Positions 46,191 through 57,031 of a DNA stretch of 64,000 bases are shown here, in pieces. The stretch covers positions 25,455,740 to 25,519,739 of the forward strand of contig OY282606.1 of NCBI GenBank assembly GCA_958298945.1, in the 5' to 3' direction. The position numbers and the translations under genes are program-made. Below the pieces are notes generated by a model. That model was not told the DNA's origin, searched no databases, and worked only from the letters and a program-made list of their open reading frames with translations. Each line of letters opens with the position of its first letter. Position 1 is the stretch's first letter. The DNA is from Atherix ibis (Eukaryota; Arthropoda; Insecta; Diptera; Athericidae).

Positions 46191-47885
46191 TAGCCTACGT
46201 ACAGAGATTCATTTCATTTGGTATCACTTCATTGATTATGTTTTTCATTTACAACAACCAAAAAAAAAATACTTTTTAAAAGTCTTGCATAAAAATACCA
46301 TCGTATGCTAGAGTTATGCTGATAGTAGTATTGAATTTACTAGTAATTAAAATCATAAGAAGCCATTTAATCAAATTAGTACAGTTTCTTTTATATGCTT
46401 AAAAGAATTTTTCGAAATAATTCACGTGAAATTCACGTACTCAAAATAAAGTTTATCGATTTCAGCAACATTTATACAAATTATAGTGAATTTAAAATTG
46501 AGAAACGAATGAGTTGTCTACAGTTTAGATTGTCTTGAAAAATTTCTTCTCTACAAAATCTTAAAAACAAAACCCAAAGAAAAGTAAATTTTGAAAAAAA
46601 ATATGGTATAAAAAACACGTACACATTATTTATGTTGAAAAGATAAACAACAAAACCGAAAACCAATTCATTCAAAATCACTAACAACACACTATCACGT
46701 ACGTGAATATTAACGTGCGCATTTTTCACGAAAGTGACAGTCCGTTATTTTTTGCGTAAAAATTTTTAATTAAGAAAAACTCTGTAAAAAAAGATCATTA
46801 GTTTTTTCTAAATCTTGTTTTAAAAAATTTCCAATTATATTTTATTTGATTATTTTTTATTAAATAAGTAAAATATTAATCATGGTTAGATATTTACACT
46901 GGACTAAATTTAATTAAGGAAAAATTTTCTATTGCACTTTCTAAGCATATAATTTTTGTTATTTCAAATTGACGACTTCACATTTTTGAATACTTTTCTA
47001 TGTGGGAGAGAGTTTTTACGAAATAAAAAACTATCAAAATTAACATATTGATGATGAATAGAGAAGAATTACAACAGAAATTCAACACAATCTTTTAATT
47101 AGGCTTTAAATTTATTTAATTTAAAGAAAAATTAAAAATTTTTATACAATATATTATATTTATACGTACACGTATTTTTAGAATAAGATACTTTTAATTT
47201 TAAGCACATAACGTTCAGTATTCCATTTGAATATAATCGAATAACTGAAAGCTTCATAAATTTTTCTCTCCTTTCTTTTCATTATTATGTGTATGTAATT
47301 TTATTTACAAATGTATATATTATATTTTTGCAATAAATTTATATGAATAGGAGAGACTATCACATTACTTTTAAAATTCAATAGAAAATAGATACGATTT
47401 ATTCTCGATTTTCTTTTTTTTTTATAATAAAAATAACTTGGAGTATTTCCTTATCTTGGATGCACTTGAAATCGAACAAAACGATATATTTTTTCTGTCT
47501 GGTGAAACTTATCTAGTAAACAAATAGATTTTTTCAATTTATTATACTTCTTAAATGATAGTAAATTGCTATTTTATAATTTAATTAAGAAATATGATTT
47601 CAGTTATAAAATTTTACAATTATTTTTTATCCAAAACAATATATTTTCGTATCTACAAGTGAACCACGTAAATTAAGAGACACTAAAAATTAAGAATTTT
47701 AATTTTATTTTTTTTTTAAAATAATATTTGAATATGTTAACTTTTTAAAAATAAATATTGTATTTATCTTATCATATTAGTATCTTCATAAACGGAGTAA
47801 AAGTCAATCGAAATCTTTACACTTAAAAATCTTGAAAAACTATCTTACGACTTTCTAAAATATGGTAACTCATATACGTGGGCTA

Positions 47886-49161
47886 CTATATATATTTCTG
47901 GCCTAATAATGAAAATGCGAATATTTATCAACGAAAAAGGTTTTATTGTTTTTCAAAATATTCTCCATCAAGATTTATACACTTTTGCATGCGCTCAAAC
48001 CAATTTTCGAAGCACTTTTTCCACTCCGATTGAGACACCTCCAAAACATGGTTTTTGAATGCTTCAACAGCATCTTCTGGCGACGAAAATCGTTGACCAC
48101 GCATTTTTTTCTTGATGTGTGGGAATAAAAAGAAGTCATTGGGTGCCAAGTCAGGGCTGTACGGAGGATGACCCATCAATTCGACGTTTTGTCCGGTCAA
48201 AAAGGCGCTGGTTTGAGCCGATGTGTGAGAGCTCGCATTGTCATGGTGCACAATGATTCGACTTCTCTTGTTCGTTTTTCGAATTTCTCCGAAGACTTCA
48301 GGCAAACAAATGGTGGTGTACCACTCAGAATTGACCGTCCTACGTTGCACAAGCGGAACAGTCGCCACATGACCAGTTTTGCCAAAGAAACAAGCGACCA
48401 TTTGCTTCGAAGTGCTTCTTCCACGAACAACTTTCGTTGGATTTGACTCGTCTTGGAAGACCCACACGGTCGATTGCTGTTTTGTTTCGGGCTCATACGC
48501 ATAGATCCATGATTCGTCACCTGTGACGATCTTATAAACGTCTTTTGAAGCACCGCGATCGTATTTTTTCAGCATTTCTTTACACCAATCCACACGAGCC
48601 TTTTTTTGAGCGATTGTCAAATTGTGCGGGATCCAACGAGAACAAACCTTTTTTACGGCCAGGTGTTCATGCAATATCGAATGTATGCTGGTGGGAGAAA
48701 TGCCTAGGCATGCCTCTATCTCACGGTATGTCACATGACGGTCTTGCATTATCAGTTCACGTACGGCATCGATGTTTTCTGGAACAACGGCTGTTTTTGG
48801 ACGACCTTCACGGAATTCGTCTTTGAGCGAGCGTCGGCCACGATTGAATTCGTTGTACCAGTTTTTCACAGTGCTATAGGATGGTGCTTCATAGCCATAC
48901 AAAGATTTAAGTTCATCGATGCACTCTTGTCGTGATAATCCACGTCGAAAGTTGTGAAAAATGATCGCACGAAAATGTTCACGAGTTAATTCCATTTTTT
49001 TGCCAAATTGATTTTTTCAAGTCACTGTAAACAACACAAATGATAGTCGTACGTCAAAACGTTCTGAGTACGTTTATGCTAAAAAATGTCAAACTTTCCA
49101 ATGGAAATGTCAGATCGCACCTGGCAACACTTAGTGTTGCCTAGGCCAGAAATATATATAG
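47886..49161 (-). mobile_element. Intact mariner, copy 2
   Basis: Same ends and same sequence as the copy at 44915, displaced by 2971 bases. It was duplicated with its flanks and did not transpose independently, because the flanking DNA is also repeated. Confidence 0.93.
47943..48995 (-). CDS. Mariner transposase, intact (copy 2)
   Basis: The predicted 350-residue protein is identical to that at 44972-46024, with the same catalytic Asp positions (160, 252, 287) and the same linker RWIPHNLT. Because both copies are open, either could in principle supply transposase for both elements and for any relative with the same ends. No promoter could be identified beyond the terminal-repeat region just upstream of the start, which is where mariner promoters usually lie. 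Confidence 0.96.
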   Translation of the reverse strand: MELTREHFRAIIFHNFRRGLSRQECIDELKSLYGYEAPSYSTVKNWYNEFNRGRRSLKDEFREGRPKTAVVPENIDAVRELIMQDRHVTYREIEACLGISPTSIHSILHEHLAVKKVCSRWIPHNLTIAQKKARVDWCKEMLKKYDRGASKDVYKIVTGDESWIYAYEPETKQQSTVWVFQDESNPTKVVRGRSTSKQMVACFFGKTGHVATVPLVQRRTVNSEWYTTICLPEVFGEIRKTNKRSRIIVHHDNASSHTSAQTSAFLTGQNVELMGHPPYSPDLAPNDFFLFPHIKKKMRGQRFSSPEDAVEAFKNHVLEVSQSEWKKCFENWFERMQKCINLDGEYFEKQ

Positions 49162-50929
49162 TAGCCTACGTACAGAGATTCATTTCATTTGGTATCACTT
49201 CATTGATTATGTTTTTCATTTACAACAACCAAAAAAAAAATACTTTTTAAAAGTCTTGCATAAAAATACCATCGTATGCTAGAGTTATGCTGATAGTAGT
49301 ATTGAATTTACTAGTAATTAAAATCATAAGAAGCCATTTAATCAAATTAGTACAGTTTCTTTTATATGCTTAAAAGAATTTTTCGAAATAATTCACGTGA
49401 AATTCACGTACTCAAAATAAAGTTTATCGATTTCAGCAACATTTATACAAATTATAGTGAATTTAAAATTGAGAAACGAATGAGTTGTCTACAGTTTAGA
49501 TTGTCTTGAAAAATTTCTTCTCTACAAAATCTTAAAAACAAAACCCAAAGAAAAGTAAATTTTGAAAAAAAATATGGTATAAAAAACACGTACACATTAT
49601 TTATGTTGAAAAGATAAACAACAAAACCGAAAACCAATTCATTCAAAATCACTAACAACACACTATCACGTACGTGAATATTAACGTGCGCATTTTTCAC
49701 GAAAGTGACAGTCCGTTATTTTTTGCGTAAAAATTTTTAATTAAGAAAAACTCTGTAAAAAAAGATCATTAGTTTTTTCTAAATCTTGTTTTAAAAAATT
49801 TCCAATTATATTTTATTTGATTATTTTTTATTAAATAAGTAAAATATTAATCATGGTTAGATATTTACACTGGACTAAATTTAATTAAGGAAAAATTTTC
49901 TATTGCACTTTCTAAGCATATAATTTTTGTTATTTCAAATTGACGACTTCACATTTTTGAATACTTTTCTATGTGGGAGAGAGTTTTTACGAAATAAAAA
50001 ACTATCAAAATTAACATATTGATGATGAATAGAGAAGAATTACAACAGAAATTCAACACAATCTTTTAATTAGGCTTTAAATTTATTTAATTTAAAGAAA
50101 AATTAAAAATTTTTATACAATATATTATATTTATACGTACACGTATTTTTAGAATAAGATACTTTTAATTTTAAGCACATAACGTTCAGTATTCCATTTG
50201 AATATAATCGAATAACTGAAAGCTTCATAAATTTTTCTCTCCTTTCTTTTATTATTATGTGTATGTAATTTTATTTACAAATGTATATATTATATTTTTG
50301 CAATAAATTTATATGAATAGGAGAGACTATCACATTACCGTGATTGTCACCTTTTAAAATTCAATAGAAAATAGATACGATTTATTCTCGATTTTCTTTT
50401 TTTTTTTTATAATAAAAATAACTTGGAGTATTTCCTTATCTTGGATGCACTTGAAATCGAACAAAACGATATATTTTTTCTGTCTGGTGAAACTTATCTA
50501 GTAAACAAATAGATTTTTTCAATTTATTATACTTCTTAAATGATAGTAAATTGCTATTTTATAATTTAATTAAGAAATATGATTTCAGTTATAAAATTTT
50601 ACAATTATATTTTATCCAAAACAATATATTTTCGTATCTACAAGTGAACCACGTAAATTAAGAGACACTAAATATTAAGAATCTTAATTTTTTTTTTAAA
50701 TAATATTTGAATATGTTAACTTTTTAAAAATAAATATTGTATTTATCTTATCATATTAGTATCTTCATAAACGGAGTCATCCAATTTCTATAAAAAAAAG
50801 TGCATATAAATTAAATGCATTGAAAAATTCAAATTTTCATTTATTGTCTTGTTCGGAAAGTAATTTCGTTTTTTTTATAAAAATGAAAGACGATTTTCTT
50901 ATAGTGAATTAATATTTTATTCAATTAAA

Positions 50930-51736
50930 TATTGTCCAGTCTGATCCAATATCCTTTGCCATCTTTCTGACAGTAGCATGATTCCACGGTCAGAAAATTT
51001 TTGTTCTTTGCTGGAAAAAAACGGATCCAAGTAATTTTGGACCTCCTTATTTTAATCATTATAAAAATGAAAGACGATTTTCTTATAGTGAATTAATATT
51101 TTATTCAATTAAATATTGTCCAGTCTGATCCAATATCCTTTGCCATCTTTCTGACAGTAGCATGATTCCACGGTCAGAAAATTTTTGTTCTTTGCTGGAA
51201 AAAAACGGATCCAAGTAATTTTGGACCTCCTTATTTTAATTAAACGTTTTACTGTCTAAAAAATTTTGTACAGACCGGAACAAATGATAGTCGAAAGGTG
51301 CTAAATCTGGAGAGTATGGTGAGTATACCAGTATATCCCATCCAAGCAGTAAAAGCTTTTGCCGAGTGGTCAAACTTGTATGTGGTTTCGCATTATCCTG
51401 TTGGAACACTATACCTTTCCTATTGACCCGCCTTTTTTCTTTAAGTGAATCATTCAATTTGTCCAACTGATGATAGTACACTTCAGAATTGATCGTGGTG
51501 TTGCTCGGTAGAAGCTCAAAATAAACGATTTCTTTGAAATCCCACCAAACAGATGGCATAACCTTTTGTTGATGAATATTGGCTTTCGAAGTGCTTTGAG
51601 CCGGTTCATCTTTTCTATTCCAGGATCTTTTGTACTTTACATTGTTGTAAACAACCCATTTCTTGTCCCCAGTGATGATATGCTTCAAAAATGGGGAGCA
51701 TATCATCACTGGGGAGAAGTAAATCACAAACGTCAA
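50930..51736 (-). pseudogene. Mariner transposase, mellifera type, N-terminus deleted
   Basis: The longest frame (51236-51736) starts within the core: PFLKHIITGDKKWVVYNNVK with the first catalytic Asp, DEPAQSTSKANIHQQKVM, SVWWDFKEIVYFELLPSNTT, NSEVYYHQLDKLNDSLKEK, VFQQDNAKPHTSLTTRQKL with the second Asp, and YSPYSPDLAPFDYHLFRSV with the third. It ends at KTFN, then the C-terminal tail is duplicated out of frame by the 184-base tandem repeat. The helix-turn-helix domain is missing, so DNA binding is lost although the core is largely readable. Confidence 0.85.
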
Positions 51737-51792
51737 TGTGACAGCACAAAATTTTTTCCGTAAGAAGATGAGGAACCCATATGTTGAGCTTT

Positions 51793-51871
51793 ATAGGACC
51801 GTTCATAATCATTTGAAAAGGCTAAGTTTAATTTAAACTTAGCCTTTTCAAATGATTATGAACGGTCCTAT
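51793..51871. repeat. 79-base near-perfect palindrome
   Basis: Arms of 39 bases (51793-51831 and 51833-51871) are exact reverse complements around a single central T. The sequence is transposase coding DNA (the LSNSTVHNHLKRLS region) inverted onto itself. Confidence 0.92.
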
Positions 51872-52079
51872 TCGATAAATTTTATCTCTCACCGATCTCA
51901 CGAGCTGTTTGCATCAATTAATGCCTTTATTTTGTCTACATCAGCAAAGGAAATTACTTTCCGAACAACCCAATAATTATATTTTTAGATTTTTGCTATT
52001 ACGATACTTTTTGATGTCTTGTGAAAGATTAAAATATAATTTTTGATGTCTTGTGAAAGATTAAAATCAAATGGTTCGG

Positions 52080-52420
52080 CCAAAAAAAAATAAAGTCGGT
52101 TATCAAATGTTAAAAGGCGCTCAGATTTGAAGGTCACAATAGCTTCGCCTCAGTTACTTGTGGTTTTTTAGAGCCCTATATCCATCGAGTTTACTGATGA
52201 AAATAATCTACTCTTAAAGCGCAAAATATGGCTAAGACAGAACCAAAACTTTAAAAATTACAATATTTTTTTACCGTATTTTTTGATAGTTACAAATTCC
52301 ATAATACAAAATGGCAAATTTTAAACCAAAAAAATATCTTGATTATATATATGCTTAACAGCTATTGAATGGCAGGACTATACTTTTCTAACTATAAAAT
52401 GAATAATATTATATAATTAC
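52080..52420 (-). repeat. Fossil of a DD41D-like element
   Basis: Minus-strand wording GGGCTCTAAAAAACCACAAG followed by a GAGGCGAAGCTATTGTGACC piece matches the start of the copies at 31690 and 53680. Strongly decayed. Confidence 0.45.
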
Positions 52421-52631
52421 GAGTATAGTCTATGACATACACCATAATTAAAATGCAGGAACAATAAATAACCATAAATATTGTAATAATAAGAAGAAAA
52501 ATGGTATATTGAAACAGATTTGAATTAAATTCTCTATTTTATAATTTCAAAGAATATTTACAATTTAACCCACAATTATGAAACATGATATTACTAAAAA
52601 TGTGATATTTCATAAGTAAAATCCTACGATT

Positions 52632-52854
52632 AGTCGTTAGCATGCTGGATTACCATCCCAGAAGTTGTGGGGTTCGAATCCCACTGAGGCATGGTCCTAC
52701 GCTAATTCCCTAAAAAAAAAAACACTTCTATTTCCATTCTTCTTTAATTTCCTCATCCCTTCATTCCTTATCGACAAATGGTCTTTAGTGGCGTTTTTTA
52801 GAATAATAAACATTTCAACATTACTATTACTTGAAATAATAACAAACAAATAAT
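52632..52854 (+). mobile_element. tRNA-derived SINE-like insertion
   Basis: The insert is flanked by TCCTACGATT at 52622-52631 and 52855-52864, a 10-base target duplication. Its head carries a perfect RNA polymerase III B box, GGTTCGAATCC (52670-52680), about 30 bases after an A-box-like TAGCATGCTGG (52638-52648). An anticodon-arm-like TGGATTACCATCCCA lies between, but no complete cloverleaf can be drawn: the acceptor stem is absent and the T stem is irregular. An A run follows at about 52711, and the 3' end is A/T-rich. The 7-mer TCCTACG also occurs at 52695 and 52931, so the exact borders are open to doubt. Confidence 0.6.
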
Positions 52855-52864
52855 TCCTACGATT

Positions 52865-53679
52865 TTTTCAATACGAAAGCTTTAATGTCAAAAACAAATA
52901 ATTTTCGGGAACAATAAATGCGTGTGCGCATCCTACGCTTTTATTGACTTAGACAATCATTGTTTAGCTGTTAGAAACTATTTACATATTGTGTACTTAT
53001 GTGAATTTTAATTTAATCGATTATTTAAGGATAAAACATTTTCTTGACTTAACTATATTGGGCAATGTCTTTGGGCAAGACAAAATAATACAAAATTGGA
53101 TATGTTTCTTCATAACAAACACTTACATAATGAATTATTGGAAAGAAAATAAATTTAATAATAAATCTTTTCTTAAGATATAAAATCTCTTTTTAAAATA
53201 GAGAAAAACTCTAGAAGAATCAATTAAATGCATTCATTTTCAATTGAAATATGTTTCTTGTGCAATGTGTGACTAATAATAAATGTAATTTATCATAATT
53301 TATTTCCATTTGTTTATATATTTGATTGAAAAGAATTTATTTATAATCAAATCAAATAATAAGCAATTTCCTGTACTACCTTTAAAGATAATTACTAATA
53401 TATTAAAATTTATAACTTGGAGAATGCCCACATTAAATTGATTTATTTCAAATTCTTCTAGTTCCAAACTTGAATAAATTAATAAATTATGCAAAATTCT
53501 TTGTACTTAAAACCAACTCACTATTATAAAAAGAAACTTTGCAATATTTGCAAATTTCATACATAAATTTTATAAAATTTCTTTTAAATCAATATTATTG
53601 ACAAAATACAAGTTTATCCATTTTCACAATAATAATATTTATTTATCATAGTTTAAGGATTGCCATTTTATAATATATT
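52865..53679. other. AT-rich DNA, no gene recognised
   Basis: Open frames near 52989-53183 and 53300-53494 are driven by composition and have no motif. Confidence 0.55.
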
Positions 53680-54190
53680 GTTAATCGTACAATTACAAAA
53701 CAATGCATTTAATTTGTAAAAATTTTCTACCAATATGCAGTAGCACGGTTTTGCGTTTTAAGATGAGATGATTATCATCATAATGACGCTTATACGTCAA
53801 TAATCAAAATTGATGTATATGGGGCTCTAAAAACCCACAAGCGACTATCGAAAAGCCCTTGTATCTAAAAAAGGAACTATCTGATGTGCATTTTGGTCTA
53901 CTAACGCCATGAAATAGGAGATATTATTACCGTCAATTCTGAACGCTATAGTCGTATGATAACTGGCATGTATTCCTCTAAAGGTAAAGGTTTTAGTCTG
54001 GATCATATGCGGTTTTAAAAAGACAGCATTTAAAAACCAACAACTTTATTTTAATAGCTGGCACGAACCTTAAATGTTCAAAAAAGTTAACAAAAGTTAC
54101 CGCAAAAGGATCAGGTTTTGCAAGAAGTCTCTTGACAGCTATTAAAATAATGTTATAATTTATACATAATGGCAAAAATTTATGCAATAT
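53680..54190 (+). repeat. Fossil of a DD41D-like element
   Basis: One of the more continuous fossils: GGGGCTCTAAAAACCCACAA, then ACCGTCAATTCTGAACGCTA (TVNSERYSRMIT-like wording), a GTTACCGCAAAAGGATCAGG tail and the terminal ATACATAATGGCAAAAATTT. It lacks the internal duplication of the copies at 31690 and 39060. Confidence 0.55.
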
Positions 54191-56632
54191 AAAAAAATAA
54201 AAATTGTATTTTATTTAACTTTTTGACATTTTCATTTTTTTTTTTTTTTGATTCAATAAAATTCTAGAACTGTTTTATTAACAAAATCCATATTACTATA
54301 AAAAAAAACTTTCTAAATCATAATAAATTGTCAATTTCTTATATTTTTAAATAAAAAAAAAAATACTATTATTTAATGTAAAATCGATTTTTTAAATATA
54401 AATATAACTAAATACAAGAAGAAAAAAAACATAATAAACTTAAAAAAAATAATTTATATTCAATCAAATAAAATATCCATTAACGCATCCAAAAAAATTT
54501 CTTACAAAATTTTAAACATAAAATTTGAAATTTTTAAATATTATTTTTCTTTTATTTAAAAAAAATTTTGAATATAAAATATTATAAATTTTTTTTTATT
54601 AACATATAATTAAAATTATAGCTTTTGAGAATAAAAAGAAAGTATTAAATTAAAATTTTAATTGTATCTATATTGTAGATAAGTTTGCATGATAGTCGAT
54701 TATTTTTGCATGCGTAAATAGGAATTCGAACTAAAATTTATTTAATTAATTAAAGAAAGTTGAACGGTTTCATTACAGTGCATATCCAAAAAAATGGTGT
54801 GATATGAAAAGTTATGATTTAAATAGGAAATTATCAATATTAAAATATATCCTTAAAATTTATGTAAATAAAATATTGGTAAAAATTTATGAGTTACTTA
54901 ATATTTATTGCTAAAATCAATCAAAAATTTTTATTACTTGGAAATATATAAAAAAAAAAATTTTTTTTTATATTTAAAAAAAATTATTTGTAAAAACAAT
55001 TATAATTAAATATTTTTCATATTACCAGAATTGTAAATACTTTATTTACTGTGAAAATCTTTTAGTTAAAAAATATCCTTTTCGAATCACTCCTAATCAA
55101 TGTTTTCGTTAAATTTATAATAATTAAATAAATTATAAATACTCACATACAAATTAAATATTTAAAGGTAATATATATAAATTATAACAAAAATATTACT
55201 TTTCAGGTCTTACTTATAACAATCGTTCTGCTGTAAAATTCCAAAAAAAATTAACAATTGTTCTACGATAAAAGTCAAAAAATATTTATTTTGTTCTAAT
55301 TAAAAAAAAAAACATGACATACGAATGTACATTTTTAAATTGTCAATATTATGATATATATTTTTAATATAACTACTTAGATTTTTCAAAAAATCCTCAA
55401 ATAATTTTTATATATTGTAATTTTTTTTTAACCGTTCAAAATTTGTTGATGTTGTTTCTAAAATAGTTGCTTAACAGATGGAGCTGTTGAAGAGTGATCG
55501 TACTTATGATCTAGTTGAACAGTAAATTATTTATTTAAGATATTATTTTCAGATATAACTAAAAAAAATGTTTGCCAAGTATGACCATTTTTCAGCTACA
55601 ATAACAAGAAATTATACAAAAATCTAATTTTGAACCAATTAAAAATTGAATTAAATTGAATCTGATTAAAATGAATGACCAGTTAAAAAAGTGGTAGACT
55701 TTTTCATGTTTATTCTATTACACATATATCTCTCGATATGCTGTTCATCAACATTTATTTATAATTCGAAAGTGGAGAAATTTTGTAGCTGAATCAGCAT
55801 ATCAAATTGGTCAAATTGGAATAATGTTTAAACATCCAATAAAAAGGGAAGTAATTTTTTGTGCACAATCGAAATCATTATCTATTGTATGTGATTGGAT
55901 AAAAATCTTTAAAAACTGCAAGTAACCAACTTAAGTTAATATATACAAAAAAAAAATAGTTAAAATTACTTGTATTATCCGAAAATATTATTCAATATTA
56001 AATTTAAAAGAAAGTAAAAATTTCTAACTAGGTAGTTAGTATGTAATCGTAATTTGATTAAACTTATCTAAATATATACTCACTTTCGATAAAGGAAAAA
56101 ATATTACGGAAAATGTAATAAAATTATGAGAATTATTAATAATTATTGATTTTAAAAATATTAAACTTTTACTTTAATTTGCGTCTATTTTTTGAAATAT
56201 TTGATTTATTATTAAGATGAATTAATATAATTTGTTATTAATTTTTCTTATTCTATTTAGAAAGAAAAAAACAAGGAGGTATAATTAATATCGATTTGAT
56301 GGAAAATGTAAGAGCATCCGTTCGATGGGAAGTTAATTAATTATTAATTTTCTTAGCTTGCAAATTTATAAATATATAAGATTATTAATAAATTTTTGTT
56401 TCATAAGCGTATCTTTTTATGAAGAAGTAGTTTTGTTTTTCCAAAAAAAAAAAAAAAATTAAATGTCAAATAGACAAATGACAAAAATATAAACTCAAAT
56501 TTTATATGCAATTTTTCCATCATAATATTGTATACATTCTAAAAAATCATTTATATAATTATAGAAAGTTATATTTTTAATATATTATATTGTAGATATT
56601 ACTTTCTATAATTATTTAATTAATAAACGATG
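54191..56632. other. Long AT-rich stretch without genes
   Basis: Extreme A/T content with homopolymers throughout. No coding frame, repeat end or GC-richer island supports annotation. Confidence 0.6.
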
Positions 56633-57031
56633 TATAGCAGAAAAGTAATGAGACTAGTATTACTAAGAGTGATCTGACAAGTATCCTCTTAGGCTAAGGT
56701 TACAACTTTGTTGGGTAACTCAATGCGATCTTATACAGTGTGATGAGTGAAGTTCTGTTTTTGTAGTGCGTTAAGGCAAATGGAAACACAAAATTTGGAG
56801 CAATTATGAGCTATCAAATTTTGTGTTAAGTTTGATGAATCTGCAAGTTTGACTTCCGAAATGCTGTAACGATCCGATAGGAAACATTCATTGTCAAGAG
56901 CACAAGCTTTTTGGTGATATAATGTATTTTAGGAGGGTCTAGAGGCTGTATAAGGCTAAGCTCGTTCAACATCGAATATACGAGGTCTGTTCAAAGAGTA
57001 TCGCGAATTTTGAATTTCCGCGGGCTACGTA

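Larger units (their letters stand above)
44825..47795. repeat. Tandem duplication, unit 1 (2971 bases)
   Basis: The unit begins at AGTAAAAGTCAATCG and ends before the same sequence at 47796. It contains the mariner at 44915-46190 plus about 1.6 kb of AT-rich flank (46196-47795) with no recognised gene. The three bases AGT are shared by the left border, the junction and the right border, which fits microhomology-joined duplication. Confidence 0.95.
47796..50777. repeat. Tandem duplication, unit 2 (about 2.98 kb)
   Basis: This unit matches unit 1 with no difference that I noticed through the mariner and about 1.2 kb beyond it. Differences gather in the last 0.5 kb: a lost base near 50250, an extra 13 bases (CGTGATTGTCACC) near 50339, homopolymer changes and a shortened A/T tract near 50670-50700. 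Confidence 0.93.
50844..51973 (-). mobile_element. Mellifera-type mariner, rearranged internally
   Basis: The left end is TTGTCTTGTTCGGAAAGTAA and the right end TTACTTTCCGAACAACCCAA. Near the left end a 184-base segment (50877-51060) is repeated in tandem (51061-51244). Two inverted duplications lie farther in: 51666-51684 with 51697-51715, and the large palindrome at 51793-51871. The N-terminal coding part is largely deleted. Confidence 0.88.

Noticed and set aside
52632..52700. Functional tRNA gene (possible Gly anticodon ACC)
   Set aside because: The B box is perfect, but no acceptor stem pairs, the T stem is irregular and the D arm is too short. A 10-base target duplication and an A run favour a tRNA-derived mobile element.
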